From: Flammeovirgaceae bacterium UBA7330 | GTDB lineage: Bacteria > Bacteroidota > Bacteroidia > Cytophagales > Cyclobacteriaceae | Length of the DNA: 64,000 nt | Reading direction: 5' to 3' | Assembly (NCBI GenBank): GCA_002471275.1 | Contig: DKPQ01000014.1 | Span: forward strand, 62,461-126,460 | Notes under the pieces: generated by a model | Seen by the model: only the letters and a program-made list of their open reading frames with translations | The model's database searches: none | Told to the model about the DNA's origin: nothing | Position numbers and translations under genes: made by a program | Part shown: one piece after another, positions 44,798 through 53,259 of the stretch | How positions within the stretch are numbered: the first letter of the stretch is position 1 | Layout of the letters: each line of letters begins with the position of its first letter

Positions 44798-46501
44798 TTA
44801 ATTTTCAGAAGCTCCCGGATAACCTGGATTCTGCTTGAACTCTCTCTGTGTATTGGCATCAATCACATGCTGTGGGATTGGCCATAGCCTGTTATGATCC
44901 TGAATGGTGTTTCCTGAAGAAACGCCTCCATTGGTATCAGGTGCCGAATTATAGGTTCGTACCCGGTCTACCAGTCGATCCATGCGAATCAGGGTTCTGA
45001 CTCTTGGCTCTTCTACCAACAGCTCTCTTGCTCTTTCATCCAGGATAAAATCTTCCGATACATCTCCGGGAGCAATCAATACTGCATTTGCCCTTCCTCG
45101 CACAGCATTGATATCATCAGCTGCCAGCGTCATTTCCCCTTTTCTGAAATACGCCTCTGCTCTCAGTAGATAGGTTTCTGCTACTCTCATCCTGATAATA
45201 TCCTTGGATGATCTTCCGTTGGATACATTGTCCTCGAAAGGCTGTCCATCAATCTTCCTGATCCATGGATAGTACTGCCTCAACGTGTCCAGGTCATTAT
45301 CTGTGAAGGTCACCCCATCATTTTCCAGGATATAGAGTTTACCATCTGTACCACGTCCGGTCTTGATAGGCTGGCCAAAGTATTCGGTATCATTCGGATT
45401 GTTGTAATAGAAAGTCCTGCGAATATTGTATTCAGAGTTTCTCATATCATTCCAATCAAGGGCCCACATATCATACTTCACAAAGTTGGTAGGTGAGTTT
45501 ACTCCAATACCCCTGATCAATGAATCAGCAGCACTGTTTCCAAAACCATTTGGAGATACGATTTTGTCATATTCAGGTGCCCAGTATCTTGGCCAGTTAT
45601 TGCCGTCTCCTCCACCAATGGCAAAGGATTCCATCTGCCAGGCAAAAATCACCTCTTTGTTACCGGACGACCTGTTGATTTGCCCTGCTGCATGTAAATC
45701 ACTGATCACATCCCCAGGTAGTCCGCTGGCAGGACCAAACCTGCTGGTCATCAGCTCATAGTCACCAACCTGCTTATCAATGACCATACTCGCTGCATCA
45801 ATGGCGTCATCATAGTAGGTACCATCGCCGGTTTCAAGACCAAGCGAAATATAAATCTCACTCAATAAATGATAAGCTGCCGCTCGGGAAACACGACCAT
45901 CCTCAACATCAATAGGTAAAAGCTGAACTGCTTCTTCCAGGTCATTCACTATAAAGTTTAACACTTCTAATCTGGTGGCTCTTTCAAAGTCAAACTTTGG
46001 TTCGGTCAGCCTGGAAGAGACGATCGGGACACCCCCATAGATGTTGATCAAAAAGTTGTAGGTGTAGGCTCTGAAAAACAGGGCCTGCCCCTTGATGTTG
46101 TCCCTTGAATCACTGCTGAATGTTACATTGTCGATGTCTTCCAAAACAAGATTGGAGCGTACAATCATTTGTTCATACGCCCAATCCCAATATATAGCTG
46201 CTGCACTATAGCTGGAGTTCAGCAAAGAATAATCCTTCAGTCCCCGGCTGTCATATCTACCCCATCGGGATAGATCCGTCCCCACTGTCATGTACTCAAA
46301 ATTGTTTGAAGCAATGAGGTGCTCCTCACGAGCTGCCTGATAGATGCTAATGACCGCAGCCTCATACCCTGCCTCATTTTCCAGGACATTTTCTGGACTA
46401 AACTGGTCTAATGGCACCTCATCCAGATAGCTTTCGCTACATGAACCCAGCAATCCCAGCACCAATGTCAATATCAATGAATGTTTTATATATGTATGCA
46501 T
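44798..46501 (-). CDS. susD: SusD/RagB-family glycan-binding lipoprotein, locus 3
   Basis: The protein is about 567 residues from the ATG at 46501 (MHTYIKHSLILTLVLGLLGS), with lipoprotein Cys after GLLGS. The frame opens nine codons further into SusC, and the inner start is preferred. SESYLDEVPLDQFSPENVLE is the family signature at the front, and LWPIPQHVIDANTQREFKQN the one at the end. It is larger than the other two SusDs, with extra loops that may widen the binding site. It pairs with the SusC ending at 46515. Confidence 0.94.
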   Translation of the reverse strand: MHTYIKHSLILTLVLGLLGSCSESYLDEVPLDQFSPENVLENEAGYEAAVISIYQAAREEHLIASNNFEYMTVGTDLSRWGRYDSRGLKDYSLLNSSYSAAAIYWDWAYEQMIVRSNLVLEDIDNVTFSSDSRDNIKGQALFFRAYTYNFLINIYGGVPIVSSRLTEPKFDFERATRLEVLNFIVNDLEEAVQLLPIDVEDGRVSRAAAYHLLSEIYISLGLETGDGTYYDDAIDAASMVIDKQVGDYELMTSRFGPASGLPGDVISDLHAAGQINRSSGNKEVIFAWQMESFAIGGGDGNNWPRYWAPEYDKIVSPNGFGNSAADSLIRGIGVNSPTNFVKYDMWALDWNDMRNSEYNIRRTFYYNNPNDTEYFGQPIKTGRGTDGKLYILENDGVTFTDNDLDTLRQYYPWIRKIDGQPFEDNVSNGRSSKDIIRMRVAETYLLRAEAYFRKGEMTLAADDINAVRGRANAVLIAPGDVSEDFILDERARELLVEEPRVRTLIRMDRLVDRVRTYNSAPDTNGGVSSGNTIQDHNRLWPIPQHVIDANTQREFKQNPGYPGASEN

Positions 46502-46514
46502 GATTTCCTCTTGT

Positions 46515-49500
46515 TTAAAATTGAACATTAACCCCTAGTGTGTAGGTCTTCATTAGAGGACCATTATTTCCGGGGCTAATACCACCGGCTCCATGCTCAG
46601 GGTCCCAGCCAATCCAGTCTGTCCAGGTAAACAGGTTCTTTCCACTTACATAGACCTTTAGGTTGCGAAGGTTTGCCTTCTCAACCAGCTCTGTTGGAAA
46701 TGTATAACCGATCGAAAGATCCTGTAGCCTTACATAACTGCGGCTCTGATAAAACCCATAAGCTAACGGGTTACCATAGTTAATGGCTGGCCAGTCATTG
46801 ATCCCGTTGGACGGCGTCCAGTAAGGCACATCATACACATTGGCTTCGTAATAGAAGTTTCTTCCAAGGTTAAGTGCCTGATTGGCACTATATCCACCTT
46901 GTCTCCAGTTGATCATGGCCATCAGGCTGAATCCTTTGTAGCTAAGGGTATTGGTCAACCCCAGGATAAAATCGGGCTGCTCTGAGTGAACCACCTGGCG
47001 ATCATCAGGTGTGATCTCACCATCTCCGTCTACATCTTCAAACCTGATGTCTCCGGCTTTAGCTCCAGCTAACTCAGAAAAGTCATCTCCTTCCTGGTAG
47101 ATACCAGCAAACACGTAGTCAAAATTCGCATCCAAAGGGTGACCAATAAACCAGCCACTGGCAATGTCATCATCCTCAATTCCATCTTCATCCAGGTCAT
47201 TGCCTGTAAGCTTTAGTACTTTGTTTCTATTCAGGGTAAAAGCAGCAGATGTACCCCAAACAAAATCTCCCAATTCGAGATTGATGGAAGAAAGGCTGAT
47301 CTCCACGCCTTTGTTTTCAGTCTCCCCTACATTTCGAAGGAAGCTGTCGTATCCATTGGTATTTGGGATTTGTTGACGTAACAACAGATCTGTTGTATGA
47401 CTGATATAGTAATTCACTGATCCATTTAGCCTGGAATTAAAAACCCCGAAGTCAACCCCAATATTCGTACTTGTAGTTGTTTCCCAGCCCAGGTTGGGAT
47501 TGGCAAAAGAGCTTGGGTATAGCCCTACAACTGATGTGCCTCCATCTCCGAATATATAGTTGGTTGAAGTGATCTCGCTTAGCGAAGAATATCTGTCAAC
47601 TCCTCTGTTACCATTTTTACCCCATGAAACCCTAAGTTTTAGGTTATCCAAAAAGTCCGTTGAAGTGAGGAAGCTCTCCTCTATAATGTTCCAGCTTACA
47701 CCTACGGCCGGGAATAATCCGAACTTATTTCCTTCACCAAAAGCCGAGTATCCGTCCCTACGTAAACTCATATCGAAGATGTATCGACCTTTGTATCGAT
47801 AGCCTACCCTTCCCATGGTTGAGAGCTGAACACTTTCTCCGGCAGCAGTCGCTACATTGAAGTTATCGCCAATCTCCAGCGCATTCCATCCCAGGGCATC
47901 ATTGAAGATATTCTGACTGGAAAGGAACGACCGTTCATCTTTGGTTTCATAAAAACCATACATCAGCGTGGCATTTACTTCATGATCCTCATTGATGTAT
48001 TTAGAAAACTGAAGAATATTCTCTACCGTGAGGTTGTGTGATTCAAAATGCTCCTTACTACCTGACCCCAGGTTGAAAAATGCATCTCTGTCATAAGAAT
48101 TGTTGTATTTGAATTCATGGTATCGGCGCTGGGTATAGCCTACATTGAGTTTATAACTTAGTCCATCAAAAATGGTGACTTCAGCAAAAGTATTCACGAA
48201 CAAAATACCTGCTTTTTCTTCCCTGTCATTCCAAAGCGTGGAAAACATAGGGTTTTGCACTAACCCTACATCCTGAGGTTGTTTTCTGGGAACGCCATCA
48301 TCATAATAGAGGCTTGCCCACGGACTTAACCAGCTGGCCGCTCCCAGGTTAGCTCTGTTTCCTGAATAGTCACGCAATGAGTATCCCGAATTCAATCCGA
48401 TATTTAACCATTCTGTTGCTGCTACATTCAGGTTAGCTCTACCACCGATCCTGCTGAAATTGTCACCAGCGACCGGCGACTTGGTATTGGTATATGATCC
48501 TGATAAATAATAGCTGACGCTTTCTGTCTTCCCAGAAACACTCAGTTCACCATTGTACATAGGGGCATCCTGTCTGATCTCCTCGAATGGCTCAATACTT
48601 CTTCCAGCATCAATATTGACCTGCTCCGTGGGACCAAAAGGAATCGGTCCACCGTCTGCAGCTTCAGCATCCTGACGGAATGAGAGGTATTCCTGAGCAT
48701 TCAAAAAGTCCGGAATATGAGCATAATCAGAGAACCCATAATAGGTATTAACAGAAAACTGAGGTTTACCCATTTGTCCTTTCTTGGTGGTAATCTCTAT
48801 GACTCCATTGGCTGCCAATGAACCATAAATGGCTGTAGAACTGGCATCCTTCAGGATATGGATCGATTCAATGTCACCGGGGTTGATATCAGACAAACTT
48901 CCCCCGGCATAGATCACTCCATCAAGCACGATAAGTGGATTGTTGCTGGCTGAAATAGAATTTCTTCCCCGAATCTGAATAGAAGCATCCGACCCTGGTC
49001 GTCCATTGTCGGTAACCACAACGCCGGCAACTGTACCTCTTAAACTTTGCACAAGGTTTGCGTTGGGGATATCCCTTGTGTTTTCAATGTCTACTGTAGC
49101 AATAGCTCCTGTCAGATCTTCTTTTTTGGCAGTTCCATAACCAATCACCACCACTTCACCCAATGACTGAACATCAGTAACCATTTGGACATTCAAAGTG
49201 GATTGGTTGCCCACCACAATCTCCTGTGTTTTAAATCCTACCGAACTAATCACCAGGATGGATTCGCTGGATGGCACCTCTAAAGAAAATCTTCCATCCA
49301 GGTCCGTTACAGTACCCTGTGAAGTTCCCTTCACCACAATACTCACTCCCGGAAGTCCTTCGCCGGAATCATCAGAGATCACTCCTGATACATTCTGTAC
49401 GATGATGACCTCTATACTCTTTTCAGCATTTCTGAATTTGGCATTTCGCACACTGATCCGGTCATTTACCTGCCGAAAACTCACATTGGCCTGCTTGGAG

Positions 49501-49805
49501 ATCTCTATCAGGAGAGACTCAAGTGTCTGGTTATTGGCTTCTAATGAAATGCGTTTTGATTTATTCTCCAGCAACTCGCTGTCCTGGTACGCAAAATGAT
49601 ATTCTGTATTGCGCTCTATCTCTTGTAATACGTCTACAAGATTCTCATTTTGGATCTCGATACTGATCCTCACCTCCTTTACACTTTTTATGGCCTGGCT
49701 ATTCGCATTTTCTGCCAGCAGCACATTAAAAAGTAATGTTGTCAGTACGAATGAGTATATGGTTAGCTTCCCTGTCATTCGAATAATTTGTAGTGTTCCT
49801 TGCAT
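46515..49805 (-). CDS. susC: SusC-family TonB-dependent transporter with STN sensor domain, locus 3
   Basis: This 1096-residue protein has a signal segment (to about residue 36, ENANSQ), an STN domain (about 65-118, VLQEIERNTEYHFAYQDSEL), a carboxypeptidase-regulatory-like domain (about 138-208, GVISDDSGEGLPGVSIVVKG), a plug (IQIRGRNSISASNNPLIVLD) and a barrel ending TYTLGVNVQF. Its sequence is distant from the other two SusCs, so locus 3 probably handles a different glycan. It is followed 13 bases later by SusD. Confidence 0.96.
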   Translation of the reverse strand: MQGTLQIIRMTGKLTIYSFVLTTLLFNVLLAENANSQAIKSVKEVRISIEIQNENLVDVLQEIERNTEYHFAYQDSELLENKSKRISLEANNQTLESLLIEISKQANVSFRQVNDRISVRNAKFRNAEKSIEVIIVQNVSGVISDDSGEGLPGVSIVVKGTSQGTVTDLDGRFSLEVPSSESILVISSVGFKTQEIVVGNQSTLNVQMVTDVQSLGEVVVIGYGTAKKEDLTGAIATVDIENTRDIPNANLVQSLRGTVAGVVVTDNGRPGSDASIQIRGRNSISASNNPLIVLDGVIYAGGSLSDINPGDIESIHILKDASSTAIYGSLAANGVIEITTKKGQMGKPQFSVNTYYGFSDYAHIPDFLNAQEYLSFRQDAEAADGGPIPFGPTEQVNIDAGRSIEPFEEIRQDAPMYNGELSVSGKTESVSYYLSGSYTNTKSPVAGDNFSRIGGRANLNVAATEWLNIGLNSGYSLRDYSGNRANLGAASWLSPWASLYYDDGVPRKQPQDVGLVQNPMFSTLWNDREEKAGILFVNTFAEVTIFDGLSYKLNVGYTQRRYHEFKYNNSYDRDAFFNLGSGSKEHFESHNLTVENILQFSKYINEDHEVNATLMYGFYETKDERSFLSSQNIFNDALGWNALEIGDNFNVATAAGESVQLSTMGRVGYRYKGRYIFDMSLRRDGYSAFGEGNKFGLFPAVGVSWNIIEESFLTSTDFLDNLKLRVSWGKNGNRGVDRYSSLSEITSTNYIFGDGGTSVVGLYPSSFANPNLGWETTTSTNIGVDFGVFNSRLNGSVNYYISHTTDLLLRQQIPNTNGYDSFLRNVGETENKGVEISLSSINLELGDFVWGTSAAFTLNRNKVLKLTGNDLDEDGIEDDDIASGWFIGHPLDANFDYVFAGIYQEGDDFSELAGAKAGDIRFEDVDGDGEITPDDRQVVHSEQPDFILGLTNTLSYKGFSLMAMINWRQGGYSANQALNLGRNFYYEANVYDVPYWTPSNGINDWPAINYGNPLAYGFYQSRSYVRLQDLSIGYTFPTELVEKANLRNLKVYVSGKNLFTWTDWIGWDPEHGAGGISPGNNGPLMKTYTLGVNVQF

Positions 49806-49844
49806 ATATTTGTAGGATTAGGGTGAAAAAATTCATTCTATGTA

Positions 49845-49885
49845 GAGCCTGAAAATCGTATGTTGGTAGCATCTTTTTCAGGCTC
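49845..49885 (-). promoter_or_regulatory. Stem-loop in the FecR-SusC spacer, locus 3
   Basis: GAGCCTGAAAA (49845-49855) and TTTTCAGGCTC (49875-49885) form a perfect 11-bp stem with a 19-base loop. It is 39 nt upstream of the SusC ATG and 38 bases past the FecR stop. Same relative place as in loci 1 and 2, with unrelated stem sequence. Confidence 0.65.
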
Positions 49886-49923
49886 GATCTTTTATAGGTT
49901 CTTTATCGCTCTTTCATGGGGGT

Positions 49924-50955
49924 CTATTTAAAATTTATCAATACTTTTTTTCCTTCTATACTAAAATCGAATCTCATCGCATAGCCTAATGTCTCCAGTA
50001 CATTGGCCAGGTTGTCATTCTCTATGTGTGCCGTAAAGGTAGGTTCCTCATTGGCTGGCAGATTTTTCACCTCAATGGTGACTCCATACCACCGCTCAAG
50101 CTCCATGATACCTTCTTTAAAAGGTGCTTTCTGGAAAACTATGAACCCATCTTTCCATTTAATATGGTTTAAGGAGACACCTTGTTTCTTGCTCAGCTTT
50201 CCATACTCTAATGCAGCTATTTCTCCGGGTTCAAGTAGCGCTGATTGCGTCACATCTACATGACTATCCACTTTCACTTTTCCAGTGACCAGGGTGATCT
50301 CTTCTTTACCATCAGGATATGCATCCACATTAAAAGAGGTTCCCAGGGCAGTCGTCATCAGGCTCCTGGTTTTTACAACAAAAGGTTTGGAGGTGTCCCT
50401 GACCACATCAAAAAAAGCTTCACCGGTCAGTTCAACCAGTCTTTCACTTCCGGTAAAATTTGAAACGTAGGTGATTGAACTTTCGGAATTGAGGACCACC
50501 TTGGTACCATCGGGCAGCATGATCGTGGATTTCTGACCCCGAGGGTTTTGCTTGGTCAATAGTTGGGGCTCAACGACCACTGCCTGGTTATCAGAAAGAG
50601 AAAACTGCTGTGAAGCCCACACACCCAGAAACATGGCCATAATTAAAGAGGCAGCAATGCCAACAGCCTTCCAGGTCTCCAGGTAACGGGTTCCGGATTT
50701 TCTTTTTCGTTGTTGGCTGCGCTCTACGATATTTTCCAGGACGGTGTAATAGTCCTTTTCAGGCATTTTCTCATCCAGATTGTACCTGGTTGATTGAATA
50801 AGCTGCCGGGCGATGTCAACATCCTTCTTTCTATCAGGGTGATTGGATATCCATTGTGTCCAAAAGTGGGTGGACTCCTCAGTTGGTGATACAATCCAGT
50901 GCACGAAGTACTCATTCTTGACCAGATCTAATACGTTGCCTGAATTTTCCTGCAT
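49924..50955 (-). CDS. fecR: FecR-family anti-sigma factor, locus 3
   Basis: This 343-residue protein has a cytoplasmic N-terminus (FWTQWISNHPDRKKDVDIAR), a transmembrane helix at about 92-110 (AVGIAASLIMAMFLGVW), a FecR domain (RGQKSTIMLPDGTKVVLNSE, LVELTGEAFFDVVRDTSKPF) and a DUF4974-like C-terminus (GIMELERWYGVTIEVKNLP, FTAHIENDNLANVLETLGY). It regulates the sigma factor upstream. Confidence 0.95.
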   Translation of the reverse strand: MQENSGNVLDLVKNEYFVHWIVSPTEESTHFWTQWISNHPDRKKDVDIARQLIQSTRYNLDEKMPEKDYYTVLENIVERSQQRKRKSGTRYLETWKAVGIAASLIMAMFLGVWASQQFSLSDNQAVVVEPQLLTKQNPRGQKSTIMLPDGTKVVLNSESSITYVSNFTGSERLVELTGEAFFDVVRDTSKPFVVKTRSLMTTALGTSFNVDAYPDGKEEITLVTGKVKVDSHVDVTQSALLEPGEIAALEYGKLSKKQGVSLNHIKWKDGFIVFQKAPFKEGIMELERWYGVTIEVKNLPANEEPTFTAHIENDNLANVLETLGYAMRFDFSIEGKKVLINFK

Positions 50956-51108
50956 ATTTTGATTCTCTTACATGGATAGAGACAGCAACACTCCGGATGT
51001 ACATAGTAAAATATGAGATTTATAATATTTTTATGATAATGAGATGATGACTGAGATTTGAATCAAATCTTACAGTATTTTATTGACAAAATATCAATAA
51101 AATGAAAC

Positions 51109-51756
51109 CTACTGAATAATCAACTGGGCCAGTAATAAATACAGTGAACCCTTAAATGGGGACAATTCCTTTTGGAGCGAATCCAAAGCCCGGTATGTAA
51201 GCGCCCTGGCAGACCTCACTTTAATGTTCATGATATCTGCAATCTCCGTATAGGTGAGTCCCTCATAGAAATGGAGTAGAATGATCTCTCTTTGATTGAC
51301 GGGGAGCAGGTTGAGCTTTTTTTGGATCAGGGTAAAATCCTTTTCCTGGAGATTGTTGGCTATCGAAAGAGAGGTATCTGACAGTGAAAACAAGAACCCC
51401 TCCTGCTCCAGATTAAACTTCTCTTCTTTCTTTAGGTCCCGGATAATCTTCCGTTTTAAAGCGGTAAACAAATAGGCTTTGACCGACTTTGCTGTCGAAA
51501 GATTCGATCTTTTGTCAATCAATTCATAAAAGAGCTCCTGGATGCTATCCCTGATAAATTCGTATCGTCCGGTGAACTGTCTTCCATATCTAAAGAGCAC
51601 ATCCGCATAAGCCCTGTAGATATAAACCAGACATTGATCATCCCCTTTGATAAACCGCTCCCAAACCAACTGTTCATCCTTTTCGGAGAAAACATCTTCC
51701 CCGGAAGAGGTTAGTTTTGACGCTTCGGATTCCTTTGAAAATCGGTTTACTTGCAA
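51109..51756 (-). CDS. ECF RNA polymerase sigma factor, locus 3
   Basis: The frame is open to a GTG at 51828 (239 codons), but those extra 24 residues are strongly hydrophobic and a promoter-like pair lies inside them, so the TTG at 51756 (about 215 residues) is tentatively chosen; the true start is uncertain. Region 2 is at about 33-110 (RAYADVLFRYGRQFTGRYEF, SIQELFYELIDKR) and region 4 at about 145-200 (LPVNQREIILLHFYEGLTYT, EIADIMNIKVRSARALTYRA). A hydrophobic C-terminal tail is present (GSLYLLLAQLIIQ). It precedes FecR by 153 bases. Confidence 0.9.
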   Translation of the reverse strand: MQVNRFSKESEASKLTSSGEDVFSEKDEQLVWERFIKGDDQCLVYIYRAYADVLFRYGRQFTGRYEFIRDSIQELFYELIDKRSNLSTAKSVKAYLFTALKRKIIRDLKKEEKFNLEQEGFLFSLSDTSLSIANNLQEKDFTLIQKKLNLLPVNQREIILLHFYEGLTYTEIADIMNIKVRSARALTYRALDSLQKELSPFKGSLYLLLAQLIIQ

Positions 51757-51780
51757 GGGGTTAAAGGGATTAATGAATGC

Positions 51781-51810
51781 GAAAATTATGAAATAAAGTT
51801 GAATTACAAC
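51781..51810 (-). promoter_or_regulatory. Promoter-like pair for the locus 3 sigma gene
   Basis: On the minus strand GTTG (51807-51810) is followed about 18 bases later by TAATTTTC (51781-51788), close to the Bacteroidota TTTG/TAnnTTTG pattern. Transcription would begin near 51774, just before the TTG at 51756. Confidence 0.35.
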
Positions 51811-51990
51811 AATATTTTTAATTAGCACTTCCCTGTTGTGGTGTGAATTATAAAATCAACAAATAAACGTCTTGCCACTAAGTCTCAAAGGCACAAAGCG
51901 GGAATTTATTCTGGTGACTTTGGCCGGAGTAGCAAGAAAATTAAGTGTCCTTTCAAGTGATTGGGTACAAAAAAAGTAATTCCAGGTCTA

Positions 51991-52320
51991 TTACTGAATC
52001 GTCATAATGTCACGATCTGATTTAAGAAAGGAATTGATATCTTCTATCTTACCTCTGATTAAATCAAGCATCTCCTTGTTTCGACAATTTCCTCTCTTAA
52101 TCCATATAACCTTTGGTGGTGCACCATTTAGTGATACTCGATAGTAAAAATCTCTATCCTTGGTCAGGATCGCATTATATTCTTTACCTGCCAATAACCA
52201 AATAACAGAATCACTAGCTTCAGTCAGATTTACTTCAGAGACATGCATTGACCCCGGAAAACTTGAGTCCAGAACCTGTTTAACCAACACTGATAGATTA
52301 TTATCAATAAGCAGCTTCAT
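51991..52320 (-). CDS. DUF5615 PIN-like toxin
   Basis: This 109-residue protein opens with MKLLIDNNLS, has VSEVNLTEASDSVIWLLAGK and ILTKDRDFYYR, the conserved acidic and KDxDF motifs of the PIN-like DUF5615 family, which are probably nucleases. It starts five bases after the stop of a DUF433 gene; the two form a known toxin-antitoxin type. It lies downstream of the YhcH-family gene and next to the locus 3 sigma gene. Confidence 0.88.
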   Translation of the reverse strand: MKLLIDNNLSVLVKQVLDSSFPGSMHVSEVNLTEASDSVIWLLAGKEYNAILTKDRDFYYRVSLNGAPPKVIWIKRGNCRNKEMLDLIRGKIEDINSFLKSDRDIMTIQ

Positions 52321-52325
52321 CTAAG

Positions 52326-52550
52326 CTAATTAGTCAAACTGACTTTACGCTCAGCGTCAGCTGCATATGCAAGGCAAGCCTGTATATCTTCCTTTGTAAG
52401 CATTGGGAAATGTTTCAGAATTTCCTCCACAGAATCCCCAGCAGCCAGGTAGCCAAGAACATCATAAACGGTAATTCGCATACCTCTGATGCAGGGCCTT
52501 CCAGATCGTTGGTCCGGGTCTATTGTGATATATCGGGAGTAATCTTCCAT
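52326..52550 (-). CDS. DUF433 antitoxin
   Basis: This 74-residue protein has RYITIDPDQRSGRPCIRGMR and ITVYDVLGYLAAGDSVEEIL, then LTKEDIQACLAYAADAE, the winged-helix-like DUF433 pattern (close to VapB45-type antitoxins). It represses the operon and blocks the PIN-like toxin encoded next. Confidence 0.9.
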   Translation of the reverse strand: MEDYSRYITIDPDQRSGRPCIRGMRITVYDVLGYLAAGDSVEEILKHFPMLTKEDIQACLAYAADAERKVSLTN

Positions 52551-52616
52551 TTTCTAATGTAATTCCACTAATAAATTTAGAAAACAAACTTTAAGTTCCC
52601 CTATTATTTTTTGCTT

Positions 52617-52655
52617 TCACCACACCAACAACTCAAACGGGATCTTCACCAACGA
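52617..52655 (-). pseudogene. Remnant of a YhcH-family C-terminus
   Basis: Read on the minus strand this encodes SLVKIPFELLVW and a stop, very similar to the true gene end at 52759 (VVVKIPIELLEG and stop). About 38 bases are shared with roughly one mismatch in five. It looks like the tail of a lost tandem duplicate, or a duplicated insertion scar, between the gene and the DUF433 module. Confidence 0.45.
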
Positions 52656-52758
52656 AGCAATTCTTCCATAATTATGCTTTGTTGTCAAAACAAAAACATA
52701 CTTAATTTGTTTCAAACTCAAAACAATTTACCAAGCATAGGTTCAATATCAAACGTGT

Positions 52759-53229
52759 TCACCCCTCCAGCAACTCAATCGGGATCTTGACTACCACCTT
52801 TTTTACATCCTCGGGATTGGACACCATAAGCTTGGGCATATGGCCATCCTCAGGAAAAAGCAAAGCGAGGTTTGTAGCAGTGAGTGTCATTTGATGATAG
52901 TTTTCAGGTACGTGATACAAGATCACATCTTTGGCTTCATCAAACTCTGTCTTCGGGGAAAGATCATTGATGTGCAACCAGCCCATGATCTCTCTACCTG
53001 CCATCACATATTGCAGGTCCACGTTTGCCCGGTGGCTTTCGAATTTGGATTGATCCAATGGTCTGGTCTGGTAACTTTGAACCATGCCCACCATACCATC
53101 TCCGAGGGGATAGTTGCCATCCTCAAGTTTGCCGGCTTCTTCTTTGATCCATTTCATGGATTTGGCCAGTGCAGGGTATTTCTTCTGAAGCAGTTTAGCT
53201 TCCTTGCTGTCTATTTGTGTGTGTATCAT
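52759..53229 (-). CDS. YhcH/YjgK/YiaL (TabA-like) family protein
   Basis: This 156-residue cytoplasmic cupin-like protein carries the family blocks FESHRANVDLQYVMAGREIM, ILYHVPENYHQM and LLFPEDGHMPKLMV, with metal-binding His and Glu positions. Relatives include the beta-galactosidase EbgC subunit and proteins linked to sialic-acid or uronate catabolism; the precise activity is debated. It lies 30 bases after the Tat propeller gene and is the last enzyme of the locus 4 cluster, probably acting on an imported sugar. Confidence 0.92.
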   Translation of the reverse strand: MIHTQIDSKEAKLLQKKYPALAKSMKWIKEEAGKLEDGNYPLGDGMVGMVQSYQTRPLDQSKFESHRANVDLQYVMAGREIMGWLHINDLSPKTEFDEAKDVILYHVPENYHQMTLTATNLALLFPEDGHMPKLMVSNPEDVKKVVVKIPIELLEG

Positions 53230-53259
53230 TTTCTTTAATTTTCTTTTTCAAATATAGGA

